The position numbers and the translations under genes are program-made. Source: Podospora pseudocomata (Eukaryota; Ascomycota; Sordariomycetes; Sordariales; Podosporaceae). Taken from it: a stretch of DNA of 64,000 nt. Numbering within the stretch: the first letter of the stretch is position 1; each line of letters opens with the position of its first letter. This document shows, piece by piece, positions 33,140 through 42,679 of this stretch. A model generated the notes under the pieces. That model was not told the DNA's origin, did no database searches, and saw only the letters and a list, made by a program, of their open reading frames with translations. The stretch is from contig NC_085887.1 in the NCBI RefSeq assembly GCF_035222375.1, positions 3,633,501-3,697,500 on the forward strand, written 5' to 3'.

Positions 33140-33862
33140 ATGGTCTCTTTCACCTCCATCTTCACGGCCCTCGCCGCGGCGGCAACCGTTGTTGCCAGCC
33201 CTCTTGAGCTTGCCCTTCGCGGCATTCAGCCTGGTCAGGGCACCCACGACGGCTACTTTTACTCTTACTGGACCGACGGTCAGGGGTCTGTCGACTACAA
33301 CAACGGCCCCCGCGGCTCCTACAAGGTCAGCTGGAGGAACGTTGGCAACTGGGTTGGTGGTAAGGGCTGGAACCCAGGTCCCTCTCGCACCGTCGCCTAC
33401 AACGGCACCTGGAACAACTACAACGTCAACAGCTGTATGTGTCTCCTCCTCTCCGACTCTTTCGTTCTCTCTCATGCACTCATTGACATAAACATAGACC
33501 TCGCCCTCTACGGCTGGACTGTCAACCCCCTCGTCGAGTACTACATTGTGGAGGCCTACGGCACCTACAACCCCTCGGCCGGCACGACCAAGTTCCGCAC
33601 TCTCCAGTCCGATGGCGGCACCTACGACGTGTATCGCACCCGCCGTGTGAACCAGCCTTCCATCCAGGGTACTGCTACCTTTGACCAGTACTGGTCTGTC
33701 CGCCAGGTCAAGCGCGTCGGCGGCACCATCTCTGTGCAGAACCACTTCGACGCCTGGACTGCTTCCGGGCTGAAGCTCGGCAGCTGGAACTACATGATCA
33801 TGGCGACTGAAGGTTATGGCAGCACCGGCTCGGCTGAGATAGAAGTGAGAGAGGTACGCTAA
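33140..33862 (+). CDS. GH11 endo-1,4-beta-xylanase, secreted
   Basis: Exons 33140-33434 and 33498-33862 are joined as T|AC; 219 aa. The intron is in frame, so the uninterrupted reading is misleading. Signal peptide [20 protein letters not shown] is followed by a short pro-segment. The jelly-roll core shows [10 protein letters not shown], GYFxSYW being a GH11 signature, then [15 protein letters not shown] with the nucleophile Glu, and [13 protein letters not shown] with the acid/base Glu. No carbohydrate-binding module is present. It hydrolyses internal xylan bonds outside the cell and is typically induced by plant cell-wall sugars. Confidence 0.95.
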   Translation: MVSFTSIFTALAAAATVVASPLELALRGIQPGQGTHDGYFYSYWTDGQGSVDYNNGPRGSYKVSWRNVGNWVGGKGWNPGPSRTVAYNGTWNNYNVNSCMCLLLSDSFVLSHALIDINIDLALYGWTVNPLVEYYIVEAYGTYNPSAGTTKFRTLQSDGGTYDVYRTRRVNQPSIQGTATFDQYWSVRQVKRVGGTISVQNHFDAWTASGLKLGSWNYMIMATEGYGSTGSAEIEVREVR

Positions 33863-34384
33863 GTGGTTGATCTACAGTCATGGGACACACTTGTACATAC
33901 GGGAAGCTTGGGAGGCGGTCAAAGGGCATGATGGTGGTCTGGTGGTGATGATGATGGTTGTGGTACGGGAATAACATCATGTCATGGTCAAGGTGGATAC
34001 AGAAACTCACAAGGCCCCCATCCCTATATCTATTCTGCCAATCCCGAACTCCATCCAATTTCCGCCAAACTAGTCCGAATATTGCAAGGATCCACATTGC
34101 GATTCATAATCCTGGGGACCTTTGAGGTGATTTGACCAATCACCACCTCGAACTTTTGTTGATTGTTCGCCTACGTTGCATGAACTAACGCAGACAGTAT
34201 TTCTCGCTATTATTCTTTGGCGGTCAGTTTGATGTCCGTCGGCATCGAGTTTGGGATCGATAACCCCCTCCTTTCCGCTGTCTCGGGATTGCTTTTTGAT
34301 CCTTCGTGCTATCTCTTCCCGGTATTTTTTGGTCAGAGATTCAAGAATCCGATACCCTTTTTATTTTATTTTGTTTTACCCACA
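33863..34384. other. Spacer upstream of alpha/beta hydrolase gene
   Basis: Contains a GGTGGTGATGATGATGG-type microsatellite near 33940-33960. The plus-strand frame opening at 34217 is the 5' UTR of the next gene, whose first suitable ATG is at 34385. Confidence 0.5.
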
Positions 34385-35455
34385 ATGGCTGCAACAACCA
34401 CCGTGACGGTACCCCATATGGGCGGTATCAAAGTCGGGTATCGGCTTTCATCTCCGTCAGGCTCCATCGACAAGACCAAGCCCACGGTCGTCCTCATCAA
34501 CTCGATGTGCACGACTGTTTCGCTGTTTGATGACCAGTTCTCCAATGAAGAGCTGACTTCGGCCGTGAACCTTTTGGCTATTGAGCCTCTGGGTCATGGT
34601 TCGACTTTTGCTCTCAAGAGGGAAAACTTCACCTACTGGGACACCGCGGAGATGGCGCTTCAGGTTATGGACGCGTTGGGAGTTGAGAAGGCTTTTGCTT
34701 TGGGAACCAGCCAGGGCGGATGGTATGTTTGTTGTTTTATGCTGAGAAGAGAAGGGGGCTAACAACAGTCTGCAGGATGGTTGTACGCATGGCTTTGCTT
34801 GCTCCTGAGCGGGTAAGTTGATGTCTCAATTTCTCCACCAGAGAGTGTTACTAACATGAGCAAGATTCTTGGCCTACTTCCTCTCGGCACATCAATGGAC
34901 TCGGAGTCTGCCTACTCGCGTACTCAAGGGAGCTGGGACCCAGCTGCTGTTCTCACTCCTTTCTTGGAAAAGTGGTCGGTTTCCGAGTCAACCCCTGACT
35001 TTGTTGTTGACGAGCAATGGAGGGGCATGGTCACTGGCCTGGGATTCGGTGCTGCCCCAAAGCCAGAGCTGTTGGCTTTCTGGGATGAGACGCTGAAGCA
35101 GGTCTATGTTGGAGATGAGGGCAGAAAGAAGGTCAGGATGGCCCTGACCAACTTGCTGGAGCGTGACGGTCTCTTGTTGAGATTGCGACACATCAGGTGC
35201 CCTGTTTACTGGTTGCAGGTGAGTTTGCTCTATTGTGATTGCTTTTTCGAGACGGGATGAAATCTGACACAAGAACAGGGAGAGCAAGATCCAGTTTTTG
35301 GAGTAAAATTGCCGGCTGAGCACATCAAGTTGTTCACCAGCTCCCCCGAGGCTACCTTGACGCTTGTACCAGGTGGAGGACACTTCTTGAATGCCACCAG
35401 TCCTCGTGAGGTTCAAGAGGCGCTCTTGAGAATGGTGAGCAAGTATTCTGCTTAA
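34385..35455 (+). CDS. Alpha/beta-fold hydrolase
   Basis: Four exons: 34385-34722, 34776-34812, 34865-35218 and 35279-35455; 301 aa, all junctions in frame. The fold is clear: strand VVLINSMCTT, EPLGHGSTF, nucleophile elbow GTSQGGW (Ser), an acidic residue at GEQDPVFG, and GGGHFLNATS with the catalytic His. No signal peptide is present, so it is probably cytosolic. Relatives include esterases, dienelactone-type hydrolases and polyketide-linked hydrolases; the substrate is not predictable. The DenD-like gene follows 320 bp downstream on the same strand. Confidence 0.85.
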
Positions 35456-35775
35456 AAGGCTTGGGTAAATCTCGATTGTCCTTGTAACTACATGTACACT
35501 ACTAGGATGTGGCGACGGACATAATGCCACAGACACTAGCCCCTGGGGTAAACCAAATAAATCAGGGAAGCTCTTTTTGTTGTTGTCATTGACTCCACCT
35601 GTTCGAAGCTTGACCTCTCAGATGTTGTCCTCACTGACCACCCCGCATCAACATGCATCAACGCCACCAACAAGGGTTTAATCTCCTGTGGTCTCATCAC
35701 AGCGGTGACACGACATTCCGCCTCTCCCTCAATCAACAACTTCACAACACTGAATACTCACGCCCTGTTCGAAAC

Positions 35776-36762
35776 ATGTCTGAAGCAAAGAACATCATCA
35801 TCACCGGCGCCTCCGGCCTCGTCGGCCCGCTCCTGGCCTCCCGCCTCCTCAACTCCCCAGAATACCGCCTCGTCCTCACCGACCTCCACCCCCCCATCCT
35901 CCCCCCCAACGTCACCCACCCCTCCAACGCGACCCTCCTCCAAGGCGACATCACCTCCCCTGCCTTCATCACCACCCTTCTCACCGCCGCCCAGCCCCTC
36001 CACGCAATCTTCCTGTTCCACGGCATCATGTCCGCCGGCTCTGAAGAAGACTACGACCTCTCCCTCAAAGTAAACGTCGACTCGATCCGCCTCATCACCG
36101 ACCAGCTCCGCCTCACCAACCCCGGCTGCCGCGTCATATACGCCTCCTCCCAAGCGGTATTCGGACAGCCTCTACCCCAGGGAAAAATCACCGACGACGT
36201 GCTGCCCACGCCGGAAAGCACCTACGGCTGCCACAAGCTCATGACGGAGTCGTACCTCACCTCGCTGCACAGAAAGGGGTTTTTGGACGTGTTTATTGCT
36301 CGGTTTCCCACCATTAGTGTCAGGCCGGGGAGGCCGACGGCTGCGGCGTCGAGCTTCCTGTCGGGGATTATAAGGGAGCCGATGAGGGGGGTGGAGTGTG
36401 TGGTCCCGATTGAGGACAGGGGTTTCAAGAGCTTTTTGGCTTCGCCGAGGACGATAGCGGAGAATTTGGTTAGGGTTTTGGGGTTGGAGAGTGGGTGTTT
36501 GCCTGTGCATAGGAGGGTGATTCAGTTTCCGGGGGTGAGTGTTTCTGTTCAGGAGATGATGGATGCGTTGGGGAAGTTTGGCGGGGAGGATAAGTTGGGG
36601 TTGGTGAAGGAGGTGCGGGATGAGGGGTTGGAAAGGATTTTGAGGAGCTGGCCGACGGATTTTGATCTGAGCACGGCGGAGAGGTTGGGGTTGGTGGTTG
36701 ATGAGGGGCCGGGGGCGGAGGGGATTGTGGGGGAGTATGTGAGGAGTTTGGGGAAGGTGTAA
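35776..36762 (+). CDS. NAD-dependent epimerase/dehydratase, DenD-like (extended SDR)
   Basis: Single exon; the ATG at 35776 is chosen because the dinucleotide-binding motif follows at once (IIITGASGLVGPLLASRLL), whereas the frame's earlier ATG at 35653 would add 41 atypical residues. 328 aa. The Rossmann GxxGxxG, a DITSP strand end, the catalytic YGCHK (YxxxK) and RFPTISVRPG all fit extended short-chain dehydrogenases of the D-erythronate dehydrogenase type. It probably oxidises a sugar acid or epimerises a sugar derivative with NAD. Third-position bias flips from C to G about half-way along. Confidence 0.85.
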   Translation: MSEAKNIIITGASGLVGPLLASRLLNSPEYRLVLTDLHPPILPPNVTHPSNATLLQGDITSPAFITTLLTAAQPLHAIFLFHGIMSAGSEEDYDLSLKVNVDSIRLITDQLRLTNPGCRVIYASSQAVFGQPLPQGKITDDVLPTPESTYGCHKLMTESYLTSLHRKGFLDVFIARFPTISVRPGRPTAAASSFLSGIIREPMRGVECVVPIEDRGFKSFLASPRTIAENLVRVLGLESGCLPVHRRVIQFPGVSVSVQEMMDALGKFGGEDKLGLVKEVRDEGLERILRSWPTDFDLSTAERLGLVVDEGPGAEGIVGEYVRSLGKV

Positions 36763-36921
36763 AGAATGAAGAGATCACGTTATGGTCGTAGATGGGTGTA
36801 TATAAAGTATTGCTATCTACCCAAGTCACAGGTTCCTCAAGCTCGTCATGTACCTTACTACACAGGTCACGACATGACAGGTAAAGGAATTTCCGCCCCC
36901 TCGAGGCCACAGTATGCCTGT

Positions 36922-37879
36922 TCATGAGCCCTCCACAGTCTTCTCCCATTCATTTTCCGGAAGTATCGCCCGATACTTTGCCCACATCTCATACATTCGC
37001 ACGACTTGACCCCTTGTAAACTCGGTCGCGCACTCATCAGAGACATACGACATGTAGTTGTGAACAGGATCCTTGCCTTCCAAGTGGGGACACGTATTCA
37101 GGTCCAGGTGGCAGGTGCCCTTCATCTCCTGGGTGTAATGATGATAATCGAACTTGGGGGTGTCAATAACGCCATCGTCCGGATCTGTTGGGTCGCACGG
37201 GTTCTCAGGATCGCGGACTTCAAACGTGTGCGCGAGTCCGAGCCAGTGGCCTATCTCGTGAACGGCTGCCTTCCCTTGGCTCCAATAACTGTGTCCACCT
37301 CCAGGCACTGTGTTGCTCTTGATGACACAGCCATCGAGCGGCCCACCCATTGACCACGGCAACGTGCAAAATCCGCCTTTAGTAGCATTCTTCCATGGGA
37401 CGAAGTAGAGGTTGAGTGTCCTCTGATCGCCTTCATGCAACAACGACTGCATGTCCACCCAATCTTGTGACCCGGGTGTCTCAAAAGACCAGGCTTTTGT
37501 CACAATCCAATGATTTTTGGTATGGTTGAAAGTGATACCAGCGGGTGCGAATGAGTCTTTGATCACTTGAACCTGCCGATGGATGTCCTCGTCCTGTTTG
37601 GTTGAGACTTGGTCAGCATACCTTCATAGCTTGTATTATGTCGTGCATTGTACTTACTGAAAGATAACCATCTTGACGCCTTTTTGAGCGGGCAACAACA
37701 TGAACAATGAGTTCGATGGGAGGAGGAAGAAGATATATTTGCCGTCTTCTCATACCGAGTTGGTTTCTGTCGATGGGTGGTGGGGGAAAGAGAGTGGCAT
37801 TCTCGTTGCCACAGGTGAACATTGCCGAGACAGGCGATGAAAGTGCAAAGCCGAGGAGGAGGGTGTGCGCAAGTTGCAT
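36922..37879 (-). CDS. Secreted M43 (cytophagalysin/pappalysin-like) metalloprotease
   Basis: Exons 37879-37658 and 37593-36922 are joined in phase 0; 297 aa. Signal peptide MQLAHTLLLGFALSSPVSA is followed by a short propeptide. The catalytic zinc motif HEIGHWLGLAH (HExxHxxGxxH) and the Met-turn NYMSY are both present, with several Cys expected to form disulfides (CHLDLNTC, CGNEN). It is a complete, probably active extracellular endopeptidase, widespread in saprobic and pathogenic ascomycetes. It lies among carbohydrate-active genes on a secretory stretch (33-41 kb). Confidence 0.9.
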
Positions 37880-38336
37880 GGCGATGAGTCTTGGGCATCA
37901 GGGCACCGAGTAGTTTGAGGTATCTGGAGAGGAAGATGCCAAAGAGGAAGAGCGTGAAGCTGTGGTATTTTTGCTCGCAAGAATTGTGCAAGGCTTTATA
38001 CCTGCTTCGAAAAATTGAACGAGCGCCATTGTCGAGTTTAGCATTGGGAAGGAAAACTACCAGGATAGCTTATCAGTGTTTCCCAAAGTCAACTTTGATG
38101 TGCGTGGAAGTATCACAGTGCTTATATGGTGCGAAGGCGTTGGAGGCTCGGTGGGTGGCCAACCCCACTTAAGTGTGTTTGCTCCCCCGCTCTTTCGATC
38201 CCGATAGCATTTAGATAGCAAACCTTCTCAGCGTCAATCACTTTTTGCACCATCAGCCAGTCATCAAACACAGCAGCCTAATGACCCCACTGAGAAAACC
38301 TTGACGCCTGTACACGAAGTAGTCTGTGTTGTTCAG
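37880..38336. other. Divergent spacer between M43 and GH36 genes
   Basis: A short bidirectional promoter region of about 460 bp; no features were recognised. Confidence 0.5.
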
Positions 38337-41159
38337 ATGGCACTGACCATCACTTGCCATCCCCCACTGGGCGCCATCCACATCCTCGAGCCTAACCTCT
38401 CGCTCGTCTGTCTCAAAGCACAGCCACAAGGCTCGGTTCGATGACTAATATCGTCTCAAACTAGGTTCAATTCGTTGTTGGAGTCCCTCCCACCGTTAGC
38501 GACGTTAGGATCTGGCACAATTGCACGACGACTGGCGAATGGTCTGAATTAGGCCTCACCGAAGTGCGCATCACTCGTCAACTGGACACTTGCGAGAACC
38601 AAATTGTGTTGACAGCTCCTTAGTCCACGGCCTTTCCTCGACTTGATAATCTCCACGACCGCAAGTATTTCACAGGCGCAGTCCTGACCCTTACTGAGGC
38701 ATCCGCGTGGATAGGCCTCTTCAAATTCACGGTCAAGCTTCGGGTCAGTAAAGATGCGCCATGGCTCTGGATCAAGGACATTGATGGGAGTGAAGATGGC
38801 GAGGTTGTGCTTCCTGCTACTCGCACCCCAAGTACCAATTTGTCAAGCTACCTGGACGATATCAGTAGAGATATCGTGGTAACCCCAAGGCAAGCCGTCA
38901 CCAGCGCGGCAACGCAAACCGTGTGGGAGTTAAAAGCCAGTACACCAGCTGCTCAGGGCCAAACCTGCGGTCGTGCATTTTACTCTCTAGGCAAAGCAAT
39001 CGATTGCATTCGGTGGCTTGGTATTGTTCGCCACAACGATGCTTGGTTTGGGCCGCGGCATGGCCGAGAGGTTTTTTTACTCAACGAGGGAGCTGTAATG
39101 CTTTCGTTTCTGAGGCGGGATGGGCTGCACGTCGTCATCATAGCCATCAGCGGGATTGACAATCTGTTGACCACGCTTGTTTCAAACGAGAATGGACAGA
39201 TTCTGATTTCGTCAAGGAACGATGGACCTGAGCCAGCTCACGCCCGTGTGTTAGTTGCTGTTGACAAGACATGCGAGGAAGCCATTGCTGCTGCTATGAG
39301 GCCAGTCAGGGAATTTGTTCGGGGCCATAGGAGCGGCACTTTCGCTATAGGCCTACGAAATGCAGGCTCAGCCAGCGTTGGCGAAACAACAAGGCTTCAA
39401 GCATGGTATGACGGCTTTGCTTACTGCACCTGGAACGGGTTAGGACAATATCTCTCGCCAAGCAAGATTCTCGATGCGCTCACCAGCTTGGACAAGAAGG
39501 GAGTCAAGCTCACAACTCTTATCATTGATGACAACTGGCAGTCTGTTCAGCTTGAGCCTGGAAAATCCGACTTTTACAGGCAGTGGTCTGACTTTGAGGC
39601 AAACAAGGAGCATTTTCCTGGTGGCTTGAAGAGTCTCATCACAGCTATCAGATCAGTGTCTCCCTATATTCAGTTCATTGCCGTTTGGCATGGTATTTTT
39701 GGTCATTGGGGAGGCATGGCACCTAGTGGAAAAATAGCCAAGGTCTACGCAATGAGAACGTTCAAAAGGCGTGAAGGAATCTTTCTGGGCGGTGGGGACA
39801 TGACGACAGTCGATAGGAGCGATGCTGAGCGGCTGTTTGATGATTTTTACAGGTCAGTAACTATCTATGAGGCAACACAGCGTCACAGCTGATGAACAAG
39901 CAGGTTTCTGTCTGACGCAGGTGTGGACGCAGTCAAAGTCGACACGCAAAGTTTCCTGGACTACGCAGACCATGCCGACGACAGGCTCGCCTTGATCACA
40001 GCGTATCAGGACGCATGGAGGCTGGCATCCCTCAAATACTTTGGTGGTAGGGCCATCGCTTGTATGGCGCAGATACCACAAACGATGTATTACTCGTTCC
40101 TGCGAGAAGACCTTCCCAAGCCGATGGTGAGGACATCTGACGACTTCTTCCCGGATGACCCAAGGCAGGTCCCTCCATCTGATGGCGCTCAAAGAGGTAT
40201 GCTGACTCCAAAACCAGCTCCCACTCCTGGCACATTTTCTGCAACGCCCACAACGCCCTTCTCATGCAGCATTTTGACGTCCTCCCAGACTGGGACATGT
40301 TCCAAACCCGCCATCAATACTCCCGCTTCCACGCCACAGCACGATGTGTTTCCGGTGGTCCAATTTATATCACTGACACGCCGGGTGAGCACGACCTCGA
40401 CCTGATCGAGCAAATGACTGCAAAAGCCCCAGACGGTAGACTCCTCGTGCTTCGAACAGAGAAGCTGGGGAGGACGGTGGGGATGTACACCGGGCACTCA
40501 GAGACTCAGTTCCTCCAGGTCAGAGCGGAGCATTACCGGGTCGTTATCACGGCAGTGTTTAATCTTGATAATGTGCCGCGAACAAAGCTAGTCTCGCTGA
40601 GTTACTGTGAGCCATCTCTAGCGGGAGATGAAGCGGGCTACTTATTCCGGGTGCACAGCTCTGGAAAACTTCTCAGACACGCTGATGGGAGTCTGGCCAT
40701 CATGGAGCTTCACTTCGGGCCGCACGACTGTCACATCATTACCAGATACCCAGTCCGCCGGTTTCAGCAGACTGATGTGGCTGTCTTGGGACTGTTAGGA
40801 AAGATGGCGGGGGCTGCTGCTGTGATAGCAACAACTTATAAAGTTCTGCCGGAAACATCAGAAATCCAGGCAGATCTTGAGTTGAAGGCGCTGGGGAATC
40901 TAGGTGAGAAATGGATTCGTCCGTTGAAGCTACAAAAAGCTGACCCAAATTAACAGGCCTCTACGTGTCTGCCAACAGCCGCCCGCTCTTCGGTCCGGTG
41001 AAGGTGATTGTCGGCGGCGGCCCAATGGCCAAAGTCGAGCCTTTAGGATTGGACCCATTTATCCTCGAGTTTGACCTGGAAGGGCTGTGGCCGGGAGAGA
41101 ACCGTTGTGGGAAGGGTAACTCACAGGTGTTAGTCACTGTGATTGTGCCACTGCTTTAA
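38337..41159 (+). CDS. GH36 raffinose-synthase (Sip1)-like enzyme with one in-frame TAG
   Basis: Proposed exons: 38337-38405, 38465-39852, 39904-40164, 40218-40903 and 40957-41159; 868 codons, in frame. Intron 38406-38464 has a weak GTCTGT donor but a good GACTAAT branch point; intron 40165-40217 is GC-AG (AAG|GCAGGT) and is the choice that restores PSSHSWHIFCNAHNA. Catalytic parts are present: GVDAVKVDTQSF with the nucleophile Asp and RTSDDFFPD with the acid/base Asp. The family includes alkaline alpha-galactosidases and raffinose or stachyose synthases; the fungal members have unproven substrates. A TAG at 38621-38623 interrupts the N-terminal beta domain between IVLTAP and STAFPRL. A 60-bp intron ending there would remove it, but its GTGCGC donor is poor, so a nonsense mutation is as likely. 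Confidence 0.75.
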
Positions 41160-41342
41160 TGTGCACGTTGTGGACATGAAAAATAGAGATTGGTGCCATG
41201 GTGGTTTGAATGGAGACCTTGAAAGATAACTACTTTGTAAGCCTTTCAAGATGGTTGACTCCCAACTTCATATTTAAATCTAAACATCCCTTTATATAAA
41301 TGCGATCGCCTAGAAAAATAGAACTCCGCAGGGTTATATCCA

Positions 41343-42046
41343 TTAACAGGATGCCGCCGGCCTAGCGCGGAGTATGAAATTCTCGAATTCCCAAAAATCG
41401 ATAACGACACATTCGTTGCTGTCTGCCTTTTCCGCCGTGATCCAAGCATTTTTCAAGTTTGGTTCATCCCTTGCGAAATAGGCTCTGCATTGTTCATTGA
41501 AGATGCTTAGCAAGACCAACTGCGCTTCGGCGGCTGTGGTGTAGGCCCAGTCATCTGATGATATTGTGCCCTTGAGCCCGGTAATCCCCATTGCATCTGC
41601 TCTCTGTAGGTTGATATTGCTTTCGCCCTGATCAGGAGGGCTCGGACGCACGACTTCGAGTTATTTTGCGCCGCTAGGGAGGACTTGAAACGATTATTTT
41701 TTTAGCAAAGCAGCGTCATCGAGGTAAATATAACTTACTGATGGACAGTACAGTGCGACCCTTTACTATAGATGATTGCCCTTCGACGACTTCGTGGTCT
41801 TCGCTAATCTTCGGCGGCAGGATATTGGCCTGTAACACTAGATTAGAAATGCTATAGTACAACGAAAGTTGTGGGATCTTGGAGATCAACAGGATACATT
41901 AGCTTCTTCAAAAGAAGCCCGCATTCCAATTTCCAAAGTTGAGATGTAAAAGTGGAGAATAGAAACCATACGTACCTATTGAAAGCTTTTCGTCCCCAAC
42001 GGGAGACAAAGCATAATATTGTCAGGGCTAGCACCCGATGGGACAT
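41343..42046 (-). CDS. Hypothetical protein, exon structure incomplete
   Basis: The most coding-like part is 41660-41343 (GITGLKGTISSDDWAY...VVIDFWEFENFIL). It can be joined in frame, through a GTAAGT donor near 41740, to an upstream exon starting after TTACAG near 41830 (ILPPKISEDHEVVEG). A possible first exon begins with ATG at 42046 but the link is not resolved. There is no signal peptide and no recognised domain. It may be a small intracellular protein; the function is unknown. Confidence 0.3.
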
Positions 42047-42167
42047 GGGAGGAGATATAACATTACTAGTAGAGTGTGAGAATTAGGTTTAATCTATATG
42101 CTTTTGTTTTCCTTTTTGTCATTTTCTCAAATATCTCTCTTGAAGCTAGATCCACTTTCGTGTCAAT

Positions 42168-42279
42168 GGAGCAGTGCTGGTTTCTGTCGACGAGTCGCGC
42201 GATGTCGTGGAACCAGTGACTAAGTGAGGGACAATTGAGGGCTTCCCATTGGCCAACCAAAAAAAATCAATGCTTGAGG
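42168..42279 (+). repeat. ~100-bp dispersed repeat, copy A
   Basis: Shares GGAGCAGTGCTGGTTTCTGT, GACAATTGAGGGCTTCCCA and TGGCCAACCAAAA with 46952-47044 in the same orientation. Copy A carries about 18 extra bases in the middle. The two copies bracket the dynamin gene and the HET relic. It has no coding sense and may be a remnant of a small mobile element. Confidence 0.8.
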
Positions 42280-42679
42280 CACAATATACCTTGAAAGATA
42301 GTAACAACGATAGTCAAAAGTACGTCAAATGATAGCGAAAGCGATTTCTATCATCGTTCAAGGCCCCTAAAATCCCGTTGTGCCCGCCGCTGTTATCTGA
42401 TGAAGGCGTACCTCCTCTGGAGACCAACCCTTGCAACTGGGCAAGGCCGCTATGTGATGGAACATGTCATATTCGCCAGGCAGCCCAGGGCTATCAAACT
42501 TTGTAGGTACATATCTGTAATTGATCGGAGGTGCTTCGCGATGGGGTAAAGGCACTGGTAACCCATCACAGCCAGTCAGCCTTCATTCTAGACAGCACCA
42601 AACCACAAAGATCAAAGGCGACACAATACTCAAATTCAGATAGCTACAGAAAAATCTTAAAGACAAAGGAAGAAAAAAA

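Noticed and set aside
36470-36949. Pro/Ser-rich minus-strand protein
   Set aside because: Shadow of the G-rich third positions at the 3' end of the DenD-like gene.
38564-38623. 60-bp intron removing the TAG in the GH36 gene
   Set aside because: Not adopted: the donor GTGCGC is poor and the removed sequence reads like conserved coding sequence. Kept as an alternative only.
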